From: Fusobacteriota bacterium
GTDB taxonomy: Bacteria; Fusobacteriota; Fusobacteriia; JAPLKR01
Assembly (NCBI GenBank): GCA_026387965.1
Contig: JAPLKR010000065.1
Coordinates: 1 to 13,004 of the forward strand
Direction: 5' to 3'
DNA length: 13,004 nt
Shown here: positions 1 through 7,437 of the stretch, one piece after another
Layout: every line of letters starts with the position of its first letter
Numbering within the stretch: the first letter of the stretch is position 1
Translations under genes and position numbers: made by a program
The notes under the pieces: model-generated
The model's database searches: none
Told to the model about the DNA's origin: nothing
The model's input: the letters and a program-made list of their open reading frames with translations, nothing else

Positions 1-312
1 AAAGAAGGATTAAAGACATTTACATCTGATAATGGGAAAGAGTTTTCTAGGTTCGAGGAAATATCTAAGTTTCTAGAAATCGACTATTATTTCGCACTTC
101 CTCACCATCCATGGGAAAGAGGAACTAACGAGAATACAAATAGATTATTAAGGCAGTATTTCCCAAAAGAACGGACTTCAATACTATTTCAGATAAAGAA
201 ATTATAGACGTAGCTACTCAATTGAATAACAGACCAAGAAAAGTACTTAATTACAAAGTGCCCCCATGAAGTTTTCTGGGCGGACCTCAATTCTCAATTA
301 AGTTGCACTTAA
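1..312 (+). pseudogene. IS30-family transposase, 3' remnant with two frameshifts
   Basis: This is the C-terminal part of an IS30-type DDE transposase, cut by the window edge. Frame 1 begins with a retroviral-integrase-like segment containing TSDNGKEF (second catalytic Asp) and HPWERGTNENTNRLLRQYFP, which carries the catalytic Glu of the family. At about 166-171 the frame shifts. The family's usual PKGTDF would need one more G, so a single-base deletion is likely. Frame 3 then reads TDFNTISDKEIIDVATQLNN and NRPRKVLNYK. In the C5 run at 261-265 one extra C returns the reading to frame 1, which finishes HEVFWADLNSQLSCT and stops at 310-312. Each frame alone ends early, at about 205 and 267, so the product is probably dead, though programmed shifting cannot be excluded. 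The 5' part lies outside the window. Confidence 0.85.
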
Positions 313-326
313 ATTGACAATTGAGG
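285..326. repeat. long inverted repeat at the transposase 3' end
   Basis: CCTCAATTCTCAATT (285-299) pairs with AATTGACAATTGAGG (312-326) with one mismatch. An inner AAGT/ACTT extends the stem around a TGC loop. The structure covers the last codons and the stop codon of the transposase remnant. It could act as a terminator or translational brake at the end of the element, or be part of its right terminal region. No oligo-T tract follows on the plus strand, so a classical intrinsic terminator is not certain. Confidence 0.5.
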
Positions 327-448
327 AATTTTAAAATAATATCTTCTCTATTTTCAAAATATATTTCGACATGACTTCAATAATTATTTTTCATTTTTTA
401 AAACTCTTTTATATTATGACTATCTGCTTATGAACTCTTTCCTAATAT

Positions 449-478
449 AAAAAACCTACACGTATGTAGCGTTTTTTT
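449..478 (-). terminator. intrinsic terminator of the AEC transporter gene (possibly bidirectional)
   Basis: CTACA (456-460) pairs with TGTAG (465-469) around a CGTA loop. It is extended by AAAAAAC (449-455) against G plus T7 (471-478), with a bulged C at 470. Read on the minus strand the hairpin ends in a T-run directly after the transporter stop codon (477-479), which it overlaps. The A and T flanks are symmetrical, so it could also stop plus-strand transcripts leaving the transposase remnant. Confidence 0.75.
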
Positions 479-1394
479 ATATATGCAGAGTAATAGGATA
501 AAAAATCATGATGGTTCCTATGAAACATATTGTACTAAAAATAATCGTACTTACAGCTTCCTGTTCATATGTTCGATATTTCAATGAAAGCATCACAGCC
601 ATATTTGCTGATGGGCATGCTAACGAAAGTATTAACATGCCAGCCCAAAAACCATGCATATGAAAAATATAGACACACAGTATGCCCAATATGGGTTGAA
701 AAATATTTTTTAGTAACATATTAACAACAATATGCCATGTAATAACAATTGGATTATCTGCAATGGCGATTCCCGTTGCAAATAGAGCGATTGTAGCGGT
801 TGGCATATCCAAAAGTTTTGCACTATTAAGTATTACTTCCGGAACATGAATATTGAGTGCTGCACACATTATTCCTACTAAACTTGCTAGAAGTATTGGA
901 TTTTTATGGAGGCCTGCTTTAATTAAAGCATTTCCTTCTCCTTTGCTACCTTTTTCAAGACAAATAAGGGTAAGCGGGAAAATCGTCAACAGTATAATAA
1001 TACCGCCAAGCGCTATCGGAAGTATGGCTGGTGTTCCAAAGAGTAGTATCAGCAATGGCAGCCCTAAGAAAACAGTATTGGGCCATCCAACAGCGAGTGC
1101 TGCAATTCCAGCATCCCCCATACTCTTTTGTACTTTCAATGTATAAAAAAAAGTAATACCATAACTCACTAAAGTGGCAAAAAGCATTGCAAAAACAAAG
1201 TCGCCATTCCAAATAGCTCTTATGGGCGTTGTGGCAAAAGTGTAAAACAGTAGTGCTGGAAGGGTATATTTTAGAACTATCGCTGAAATGTTTTCTCCGG
1301 CCGATCCATTTACATATTTTTTCTTTCTTGCTACAAATCCAATTGCTATAATAAACAGTATCGGTATTAGTGCAGATAATAGTGTCATGATCAT
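477..1394 (-). CDS. AEC-family (auxin efflux carrier-like) membrane transporter
   Basis: The 305-residue protein consists almost entirely of hydrophobic segments, about ten predicted membrane helices in two halves, as in the AEC/malate permease family of inner-membrane carriers. Family-like features are the N-terminal helix running into a short basic loop (FVARKKK), the helix containing YTLPALLFYTFA, and the C-terminal helix with LACPSANMAVMLSLKY, which corresponds to the family's small-residue and proline-rich substrate helix. The substrate cannot be told from sequence; characterised relatives move organic acids or similar anions. I chose the ATG at 1394 because GGAGG lies six bases upstream. 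The frame extends to a GTG at 1421, but that codon has no ribosome binding site and sits at the predicted transcription start. The gene stands alone between its promoter and a terminator. Confidence 0.85.
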   Translation of the reverse strand: MIMTLLSALIPILFIIAIGFVARKKKYVNGSAGENISAIVLKYTLPALLFYTFATTPIRAIWNGDFVFAMLFATLVSYGITFFYTLKVQKSMGDAGIAALAVGWPNTVFLGLPLLILLFGTPAILPIALGGIIILLTIFPLTLICLEKGSKGEGNALIKAGLHKNPILLASLVGIMCAALNIHVPEVILNSAKLLDMPTATIALFATGIAIADNPIVITWHIVVNMLLKNIFQPILGILCVYIFHMHGFWAGMLILSLACPSANMAVMLSLKYRTYEQEAVSTIIFSTICFIGTIMIFYPITLHI

Positions 1395-1426
1395 AATGTT
1401 CCTCCATGGTTCTATCAACACTATAT

Positions 1427-1432
1427 ATTATA
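1427..1432 (-). promoter_or_regulatory. candidate -10 box for the AEC transporter gene
   Basis: The minus strand reads TATAAT here, which would place the transcript start near 1420 and give a leader of about 26 bases before the ATG at 1394. No convincing -35 hexamer is present 16-18 bases upstream, and the surroundings are very AT-rich, so the assignment is tentative. Its position agrees with choosing ATG 1394 over GTG 1421. Confidence 0.35.
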
Positions 1433-1494
1433 TCACTTTTTTTCTCTTTTATATCATTATCATTTTTTATTCTATTATTGATATTATAAATAGT

Positions 1495-1531
1495 AAAAAG
1501 ACAAAAATGTGCACGTTACACTTTTGTCTTT
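1495..1531 (-). terminator. intrinsic terminator after the hydrolase-cupin-RluA operon
   Basis: AAAGACAAAA (1497-1506) pairs with TTTTGTCTTT (1522-1531), and GTG/CAC adds three pairs after a two-base bulge. On the minus strand the stem is followed by a run of T (complement of A1495-A1499). It begins about 12 bases after the pseudouridine synthase stop codon. Confidence 0.8.
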
Positions 1532-1543
1532 CTTAATTTGATA

Positions 1544-2518
1544 TTATTTTTTCTTTACTATCACAGAACTCTTTCCAAAAAGAGAGATAAATTTTGAAGG
1601 AATTGCCATTTCAAAACGCAGTAACTTTTGAGTTTTAGGATGGGTAAAAATCAACACATGAGCATGCAACCCAAGTCTGCTTAAAGGACTCTTTGTCGCA
1701 CCATATTTTTTATCTCCTACAATACTGTGCCCTAAATCCTGCATATGAACACGAATTTGATTTTTTCTGCCTGTCACAATTTGTGCCTCTAACATCGTAA
1801 AGAATTTATTTTCTTTTAAAACACGATAATTGGTAATCGCCTTTTTACCCCCATTATCCGTTGGTGAAGAGAAGGTAACGTAAGCACTATTCTCTTTAAG
1901 CCAAGAGACAATTTGCCCCTCTTTCTCTTCTACTACCCCCTCAACGACCGCAACATAGCATCTCTTTTTAACGAGATCTTGCCACTGTGTTTGCATCAAC
2001 TGCTGCACTTCTTCAGATCTTGCAAAGACCATTACTCCAGAAGTATCTCTATCAAGTCTATGCACAATAAATATCTTGTTTTCAGGATCTTTACTTTTCA
2101 CATACTCTTTAAGCATATTATACGCCGTCTCTTCACGCTCATTTTCACTTGCCATCGAGAGTAGTCCTGGAGCCTTTTCAATAACGATAATATCATTATC
2201 TTCATGCAAAATTTTAATTCGAGAGAGCTTAACTTCTTGCCTTGTCTTACTCCAACACACCTCAATTTTATCCCCAATATTAATTGGGTAATCAAACTGA
2301 GTTACCGCAGAGTCTTTAAGAATAATCTGTCTGCTTTTCAGTAAACTTTTGATGTTCATCTTGCTTTTATCCTTAATCATCTCAAAGAGCAACTCTAAAA
2401 GTTCACCTTTTCGAGTTGCATAAAAAACACTATTCTTTTTAGCAGCAAACTTACTACTTGTTCTTACTACTTTTACGTTTCTCTTATCTGCTTTCACTAT
2501 TTTTTTCTTCTTATCCAC
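1544..2518 (-). CDS. RluA-family pseudouridine synthase
   Basis: This enzyme converts specific uridines in structured RNA (23S rRNA or tRNA) to pseudouridine in the cytoplasm. The 324-residue protein has a lysine-rich N-terminus (about 1-35), then an S4-like RNA-binding segment (about 38-90, with NIKSLLKSRQIILKDSAVTQ), then the RluA catalytic domain from about 100. The signature HRLDRDTSG is at 153-161 with catalytic Asp156. GRKNQIRVHM and GDKKYGA are the later conserved RluA motifs. The start is GTG, with AAGGAG five bases upstream and only 13 bases after the cupin stop codon, so it is the last gene of a three-gene operon. The S4-like segment looks shorter than in E. coli RluC/D and resembles the Bacteroidetes/Firmicutes subgroup. 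The exact target uridine cannot be assigned. Confidence 0.92.
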   Translation of the reverse strand: MDKKKKIVKADKRNVKVVRTSSKFAAKKNSVFYATRKGELLELLFEMIKDKSKMNIKSLLKSRQIILKDSAVTQFDYPINIGDKIEVCWSKTRQEVKLSRIKILHEDNDIIVIEKAPGLLSMASENEREETAYNMLKEYVKSKDPENKIFIVHRLDRDTSGVMVFARSEEVQQLMQTQWQDLVKKRCYVAVVEGVVEEKEGQIVSWLKENSAYVTFSSPTDNGGKKAITNYRVLKENKFFTMLEAQIVTGRKNQIRVHMQDLGHSIVGDKKYGATKSPLSRLGLHAHVLIFTHPKTQKLLRFEMAIPSKFISLFGKSSVIVKKK

Positions 2519-2531
2519 TTAGACTCCTTTT

Positions 2532-2879
2532 CTATACCATAACTACAAATGCTAAAAATTTTACCACTTTATTCGTATTGTTGGCCAGTGAGTGAAAATG
2601 ACCATTGGAGGTCCAGATTACTGTTCCAGGTCCAATTACTTCTTCTTTTCCATCATCTACTACTGTCGGGGTTCCTTCCAATATATAATAGAGTTCTTCA
2701 CTTCCCACATGTTGATGATAGCCAATTGTCACCCCTGCTTCAAGCACCATTAAATTAAATCCCGTAAGCTTTGATTCTACCACAAGATTTTCGAGATATG
2801 GATGCTGTAAGACTACACCTATTCCCCCTCTTGCATTTTCTTGTTTTAAACACTTTAATTTTGCTTTTTGTACAATCAC
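2532..2879 (-). CDS. small single-domain cupin protein
   Basis: The 115-residue protein is one cupin_2-type beta-barrel. Cupin motif 1 is visible as GYHQHVGSEELYYILEG (54-69), with metal ligands His55, His57 and Glu61 or Glu62. Motif 2 includes GPGTVIWTSNGHFHSLANN, in which His94 or His96 would be the fourth ligand. It probably binds a divalent metal in the cytoplasm; whether it is an enzyme (isomerase, dioxygenase) or a ligand sensor is unknown. The start is GTG at 2879, one base after the hydrolase stop codon, and the upstream AAGGGGG serves as ribosome binding site, which indicates translational coupling. It sits between an alpha/beta hydrolase and an RNA-modifying enzyme, neither of which reveals its substrate. 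Confidence 0.88.
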   Translation of the reverse strand: MIVQKAKLKCLKQENARGGIGVVLQHPYLENLVVESKLTGFNLMVLEAGVTIGYHQHVGSEELYYILEGTPTVVDDGKEEVIGPGTVIWTSNGHFHSLANNTNKVVKFLAFVVMV

Positions 2880-2880
2880 T

Positions 2881-3630
2881 TTACCCCCTTAAAAACTGTA
2901 TTATGCACTCCCCAACTTCTAGAACTTTTGTCTCAAATGAGTGTGTACAATTTTCGATGATTTCAACACTAATCAAAGGAGACATCTCGGAAAATCTCAT
3001 TGTATCTTCTAGTGGTACTCTCTCATCTTCTCGAGCATGCAATATACTTAGAGGAAACCCTACAACACATGCTAACGCGTGTTGGTTAATCTCCATGCGC
3101 TCTGAAAAATAACTTTTATCAAGACGAATTATTTGTACTTGGGTGAGAATTTCCATATATCCTAATTTTTCAAGTTCATTTAATCTACCCCTATTATAGC
3201 GACTTTCCCAAGAATAAGCAATTTTATTTGTTACCGGATTGATAAACACACTTTTATAAATGAACTTTGAGTAGTAACTTTTTGAGCGTAACAGAGTGAG
3301 TAGTATCAGTGACCCAAGACTATATGCAACAATATGAATTTTTTGGTAATTGAGTGACTCTATATAGTCTAGAACTGCTTCTAAATCCTCTCTCCAAATA
3401 TCGAGTGAAACTTCTTTTTTAATTGATTTCCCACAACCACTAAAATCAAAGCGGAATGTCGAAAATCCCTGTGAAGTAAGCATTAACGAGAGAACGTCAA
3501 AACTTTTCGAACTGGAAATATCACCTAAAAAGCCATGTAAAAAAAGAACGATGTTGCCTCCATTTTTACTCTCTGATATTTCTATATTTAGGCTTCTATG
3601 CATTTTTTTAAAGTAATGTTGACAAATCAT
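2881..3630 (-). CDS. alpha/beta hydrolase (esterase/lipase-like)
   Basis: The 249-residue protein has the alpha/beta-hydrolase order of motifs. HGFLG (32-36) is the oxyanion-hole loop, followed by FRFDFSGCGKS (59-69). The nucleophile elbow AYSLG has Ser104. The acid is probably Asp202 in HAREDERVP, and the base His230 in NCTHSF. The first position of the usual G-x-S-x-G elbow is Ala, a tolerated variation. There is no signal peptide, so it should be cytoplasmic; the substrate is probably an ester or acyl compound. The ATG start has AGGAGG four bases upstream. It is the first gene of the operon with the cupin and RluA genes. A terminator lies just upstream at 3661-3691 and I see no clear promoter between it and the start, so expression may depend on read-through or a weak promoter. 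Confidence 0.88.
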   Translation of the reverse strand: MICQHYFKKMHRSLNIEISESKNGGNIVLFLHGFLGDISSSKSFDVLSLMLTSQGFSTFRFDFSGCGKSIKKEVSLDIWREDLEAVLDYIESLNYQKIHIVAYSLGSLILLTLLRSKSYYSKFIYKSVFINPVTNKIAYSWESRYNRGRLNELEKLGYMEILTQVQIIRLDKSYFSERMEINQHALACVVGFPLSILHAREDERVPLEDTMRFSEMSPLISVEIIENCTHSFETKVLEVGECIIQFLRG

Positions 3631-3660
3631 TTAACCTCCTAAATTTCCTCTATATAAAAG

Positions 3661-3691
3661 AAAAAGCGTAAAATTTCTTTTACGCTTTTTT
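3661..3691 (-). terminator. perfect 13-bp hairpin terminator after the ribbon-helix-helix gene
   Basis: AAAAAGCGTAAAA (3661-3673) is perfectly complementary to TTTTACGCTTTTT (3678-3690) around a TTTC loop. T-runs lie on both flanks, so it works in either orientation by sequence. It begins three bases after the stop codon of the small gene at 3694-3846 and 31 bases before the hydrolase start. Confidence 0.85.
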
Positions 3692-3693
3692 AC

Positions 3694-3846
3694 CTATTGT
3701 GTATTTTTTTTATCTAAAAAGCCATCGACAGCTTTTTCAATAATTTTTGTAATTGGTATCATTGTGTCATCTGAATACTCTTTTAACTTGTCAGCTAACA
3801 AGGTTGGTAATGTACTTGAAATTCTAACTCTGTTCTTTAAACTCAT
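3694..3846 (-). CDS. small ribbon-helix-helix DNA-binding protein
   Basis: This 50-residue gene has GAGG five bases before its ATG. The protein begins MSLKNRVRISSTLP, whose alternating residues form the single beta-strand of a ribbon-helix-helix (Arc/MetJ/CopG) fold. Helix A is roughly LLADKLKEYSDDT and helix B is roughly ITKIIEKAVDGFLDKK. Such proteins dimerise and bind DNA through the strand, acting as autorepressors, plasmid regulators or antitoxins. No toxin gene is adjacent in either direction, so an antitoxin role is not supported. The frame stays open upstream without an ATG, GTG or TTG start until a stop near 3930, so the start at 3846 is firm unless a rare start codon is used. A perfect hairpin terminator follows immediately. 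Confidence 0.8.
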   Translation of the reverse strand: MSLKNRVRISSTLPTLLADKLKEYSDDTMIPITKIIEKAVDGFLDKKNTQ

Positions 3847-4009
3847 TTCGGCCTCACTTTCCCACTTGCTAAAATAGATTGCACCCTTAATATCTAAAGT
3901 ATAGAATGATTTTATGGTTTTTGTGTGAAGTTAATTTCTTTTTATAAATCACTCTCTCAATCCCGTAAATTTATTGACTTCGAACAAATAGCTAACCTTC
4001 ACTCTTTAA

Positions 4010-4285
4010 TTATATGATTTTAATAATACTATGTATAAGTATTATTTGTAATGCCAAAAACATTGCCGGAAATATCTGAAATTTTCGTTTTCTTATTTTA
4101 TGTCTAAATATAATCATCCCTAAAATAGTCCCGATGCTTCCAAAACAGAGTGACATTAAAAGTAAGTTATTTTCACTAATTCTTGATTTTTGATATACCG
4201 CTAAAGCTTTATCTATTCCCATTATGCAAAAAGCAGCACTATTCCATACTAAGGTGGCATAGAATAAAATATATGCAAGTGGCAT
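4010..4285 (-). CDS. DUF1294 family small membrane protein
   Basis: The 91-residue protein has three hydrophobic segments (about 4-22, 41-60 and 72-90). It carries the DUF1294 signature: MGIDK near residue 23, RISE near 35, a GSIGTILGM stretch, and RHKIRKRKF around 61-69. The family is widespread in bacteria and its function is unknown; it should sit in the inner membrane with the basic RHKxRK loop in the cytoplasm. Its ATG overlaps the stop codon of the iron-sulfur protein gene (TAATG) and has no strong ribosome binding site of its own, so it is probably translated by coupling. It is the last gene of the long operon; no convincing terminator is visible in the 160 bases after it. Confidence 0.85.
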   Translation of the reverse strand: MPLAYILFYATLVWNSAAFCIMGIDKALAVYQKSRISENNLLLMSLCFGSIGTILGMIIFRHKIRKRKFQIFPAMFLALQIILIHSIIKII

Positions 4286-4914
4286 TATTTATCAAACCCA
4301 ATACTGCTATGCGTTCCATCGCAAAATGGCTTGTTTTTTGATTTCCCACACCGACACAATGTGTAGTGCTCCGTTGAAGAAAGTTCCGCATCACTATTTA
4401 AAACATCCGTAATTTCAACTGACCCTTCAACACATAATGGCCCACCTTTTTTAGCTGAAATTTTTATTTTTTGACTAAAGTTTGTGACCGGCTGTTCTCC
4501 AATTAATTGATAACTTAATGCCCCTGATGGGCAATGAGTTATCGTCAAAATGATGTTTTCAATGCTATCGCCATTGGGGTTAATCCATGGTTTTGCTTCT
4601 TTGGAAAAGACATTAGAAAGTTTTGTACATCGTCCCATATGGGCGCAAAGCTTTGCATTAAAAAAAATAATTATTTCACTGCCCATATAGGCTTTCTCAC
4701 TACCTTTTCCAGGTGTTCTCTCTTTTTCTCCACTAAAATTGATTTTAGCATGTGTTCCATCGCAAAATGGCATATTATTCGAACCCCCACAGCGACACAG
4801 TGCTGTAACACGTGGATGATCCACACGCTCACCATCATACACTATTTCATCCACATCTCCAACAATATATGGGCTCTTTAACGTAAACATAATTTTACCT
4901 TTTTTCATACACAT
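4285..4914 (-). CDS. iron-sulfur protein: CDGSH - divergent ferredoxin - CDGSH
   Basis: The 209-residue protein contains three metal sites. The first CDGSH-type motif, CRCGGSNNMPFCDGTH, supplies three Cys and one His for a [2Fe-2S] cluster (residues about 40-55). A central segment (about 80-138) resembles the Fer4_19 divergent 4Fe-4S mono-cluster domain, with LCAHMGRC and later THCPSGAL giving three cysteines. The C-terminal CDGSH motif is CRCGKSKNKPFCDGTH (about 187-202). The protein is soluble and probably handles electrons or iron-sulfur clusters; its partner is unknown. I chose ATG 4914, which has GGGAG five bases upstream. The frame also offers TTG 4926, and ATG 4890 with its own AAAGG. 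It lies 20 bases after the transglycosylase gene and overlaps the DUF1294 gene by one base. Confidence 0.87.
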   Translation of the reverse strand: MCMKKGKIMFTLKSPYIVGDVDEIVYDGERVDHPRVTALCRCGGSNNMPFCDGTHAKINFSGEKERTPGKGSEKAYMGSEIIIFFNAKLCAHMGRCTKLSNVFSKEAKPWINPNGDSIENIILTITHCPSGALSYQLIGEQPVTNFSQKIKISAKKGGPLCVEGSVEITDVLNSDAELSSTEHYTLCRCGKSKNKPFCDGTHSSIGFDK

Positions 4915-4934
4915 ATTTTCTCCCAACTTTACAA

Positions 4935-7421
4935 TTATTTTTGTACAGTTACAACAGATATCTTCGCTTGACTTGATGATATATTTAATATAACTGCCCC
5001 ACCAGAAGGTGCTCCCGGTGGCAGTGGACTTACTTGAATTGTTGGTGAATCTGGTTCAATTAAATACGTCCCTACTGCATTTGACTGCGTATAGTATAAG
5101 CGATTGTATTTATCATAATTATTTACAATTTTCCTCACATAATTTTGAGTCTCTTGATAAGGAATGTTGTCATCAGTTACGCTACCATAAGTGTTTTGCC
5201 ATCTGTCAACTGCTGCTACTCCTGCATTATAGGCTGCAGCTACTTTCAAAATATTGCCATTATAAAGTTTCATAAGGTATGCCAATTCTTGACTTCCTAA
5301 ATTCACATTATAATCAGGGTCTAAAAGTTTTTGTATCGACGCATTTGAATCGTATTCTTTAGATGTTGGAACAGTCATTTGCATGAGTCCATAGGCGGAT
5401 GCTGCTGAAATTGCACCTGAATTAAAACCGCTTTCTTGTCTGATAATAGCAAATATTAGTGCTGGAGAAAGTCCTGTATTTGTGGCTGCTTGCGATACAG
5501 AATCTAGGTAATATCTCGGATAAAGTAGTTGAAATAAATTCTCATATTTATAAAATTCTTGATAATTTTGAATAGCTGTGAAGAGGGCCGTTCCATAATA
5601 ACCTTGTCCTTGATAGATCATAATCGCTAAGTAGTTATAAAATGTCTTATGTACTTTTTCTAAATCACTGTTTTGGAGACAAATCATTGCACCTGAATAA
5701 AACTGCATATTAATTAGAGCTTGAATCTTATTCACAGTATCAGAGTACTTACTCGTGTACTTTTGAACTGGATAATCTTTCATTTTTGGCACTGAAATAA
5801 GTTGTGTTAAAGCATATTCATAGTAAAAACTGTTAATATTATATTTAATAATATCGTATAAATACTGATTATCTAACGTTTGCTTATAAAGAGTGTAACG
5901 GTAATACGCCGATAAATCTAAAGTCGGATTTGTTGAAAGCAGCGTATTTATCGCGGCGCTTGCATCACTTGTATCACCAATTTGCTGATAACACTCAATT
6001 AACATTTGCAGTGAATTACTATCTGTTTGGTTTTTTAAATAGGTTACTGCCATTTTATAGTTTTTTAGTAAGAAATAGTAACGACCTAAAAGCTGTTTTT
6101 TTGTACTTAATGAACTTGAATTTTGCATTTTATTTAACCATTTTATGGCATTTTCCAAATCCCCAAATCTTGAATAACATACACCAATATAATAATACGT
6201 CATATCATTTGTATTCGTTGACAAAAGATCCATTCCATAGTTAATTGCCGTTTGATACTGTTTTAGCGAGTACAGACAGAGTAGCTTTTGCTGTTCGATA
6301 TAACTATCTCCCCCCTCATCAAGCAGCTTATTATCAACCGATAATGCTGAAGAAAAATCACTTAGGCCAATAAAATAATTAGCAATTTTTTCTTGATCTG
6401 GCACTTCAATTAAAGAGAGATTTGTAAAATCTTTAGCGTACATAACCGAAATAATATTCGAGTAATAGGGATCGATTTTACTCAATGTTTTAAGTGCCAT
6501 TTTTTCATAAGTAACACCACTGGATACATATCCATTAAAAAACAGTTTCAGCAAATACTGTTTGGCTAAACTGTTTTGCTTCATATCGGCGTAACTTTCC
6601 CCTATTACAAAGGTCATTTCAAATGGCGCAAAGGTAGTCTTTTTTGCCGCTTGTATCGCTAACGAATATTGTTTGTTTCCATAATATGCTTTAGCTTGAT
6701 AGTAATACAGATACGTTGTATTCATTAAGCCTGAACTAGGAAATTTCCCTTTAAATGTTGAAAATATTTTCACAGCTTTCACATAATTTTCCTGTTGACA
6801 AGCTGTGATTCCTTGATAAAAGTAAGCGTAATCTGGAACTAATACCGTTGGATCCAAAATACTCGCTCCACTTATTGTAGCAGTTCCGCTAGATAACGCC
6901 GAACCACTTGTCACAGCACTTCCACTGACTTGAATAGGGTGTGGTAGCGTAATTAGTGGCATTATTTTTGCGTTTAACATACTTGCTGGCACACTACTTC
7001 CTGAAGAGATCCACGCAGATATGTCTTTTTCTCCCTTACTTACACCTGAGCTCCCTGATGAAGGCATCACTGCGACTTGAGCTTTTTCTGTAACCATGGC
7101 CGTCGGAATGTAGCTTATCACCCCACTTTTTATTGTCGCTGCACTCCCACTTACTTTAGAAGGTCTTTGATCTTTAGAGGCACTCTTAGTAAACTGAACA
7201 GATAAAGGAGAGGAAGCAGTTACACTGCTTCCCTTTTGCTTTGAAGTTATTGAGATAAATGGGGCACTCCCCCTTTTGAGAGTTTGATCGTTTACACTAT
7301 TTTGCACTACACTTTTTAAATTCACTGCTGAGCCACTCGTTTGTGATAACGCCTGCCCTGTTGCAGCTAAAAGAATTCCAGAAATAACTGTCGTGCTTAA
7401 TGCAATATATATATATTTCAA
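4935..7421 (-). CDS. lytic transglycosylase (SLT domain) with TPR-like repeats and SGSA-rich N-terminus
   Basis: This 828-residue periplasmic or envelope enzyme should cleave peptidoglycan between MurNAc and GlcNAc, forming 1,6-anhydro-MurNAc. A signal sequence (1-26, ending GQALSQ) is followed by a low-complexity Ser/Gly/Ala region (about 27-190) with repeated SGSA motifs at about 29, 91, 166 and 172. A helical region of TPR-like repeats (about 195-620) comes next. The SLT domain (about 640-775) has the catalytic Glu663 in RQESGF, then SAYGLMQM (675-682) and AAYNAG (729-734), matching Slt70-type enzymes. A proline- and glycine-containing tail closes the protein. The start is TTG with AGGAGG five bases upstream. 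It follows the beta-barrel gene by 16 bases, and co-transcription suggests joint action in the envelope. The SGSA region looks lineage-specific. Confidence 0.9.
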   Translation of the reverse strand: MKYIYIALSTTVISGILLAATGQALSQTSGSAVNLKSVVQNSVNDQTLKRGSAPFISITSKQKGSSVTASSPLSVQFTKSASKDQRPSKVSGSAATIKSGVISYIPTAMVTEKAQVAVMPSSGSSGVSKGEKDISAWISSGSSVPASMLNAKIMPLITLPHPIQVSGSAVTSGSALSSGTATISGASILDPTVLVPDYAYFYQGITACQQENYVKAVKIFSTFKGKFPSSGLMNTTYLYYYQAKAYYGNKQYSLAIQAAKKTTFAPFEMTFVIGESYADMKQNSLAKQYLLKLFFNGYVSSGVTYEKMALKTLSKIDPYYSNIISVMYAKDFTNLSLIEVPDQEKIANYFIGLSDFSSALSVDNKLLDEGGDSYIEQQKLLCLYSLKQYQTAINYGMDLLSTNTNDMTYYYIGVCYSRFGDLENAIKWLNKMQNSSSLSTKKQLLGRYYFLLKNYKMAVTYLKNQTDSNSLQMLIECYQQIGDTSDASAAINTLLSTNPTLDLSAYYRYTLYKQTLDNQYLYDIIKYNINSFYYEYALTQLISVPKMKDYPVQKYTSKYSDTVNKIQALINMQFYSGAMICLQNSDLEKVHKTFYNYLAIMIYQGQGYYGTALFTAIQNYQEFYKYENLFQLLYPRYYLDSVSQAATNTGLSPALIFAIIRQESGFNSGAISAASAYGLMQMTVPTSKEYDSNASIQKLLDPDYNVNLGSQELAYLMKLYNGNILKVAAAYNAGVAAVDRWQNTYGSVTDDNIPYQETQNYVRKIVNNYDKYNRLYYTQSNAVGTYLIEPDSPTIQVSPLPPGAPSGGAVILNISSSQAKISVVTVQK

Positions 7422-7437
7422 AGTTTCCTCCTAAGAC

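Noticed and set aside
955-1407. 150-codon minus-strand open frame inside the AEC transporter gene
   Set aside because: It overlaps a clear membrane transporter in another frame and its translation has no family-like pattern.
3631-3660. TATATA before the hydrolase gene as a -10 box
   Set aside because: No -35 element at proper spacing; the upstream bases belong to the terminator stem.
3923-4003. Terminator for the long operon formed by GTGAAG/CTTCAC arms after DUF1294
   Set aside because: The arms are about 60 bases apart with a bulge and no T-run; this is probably chance.
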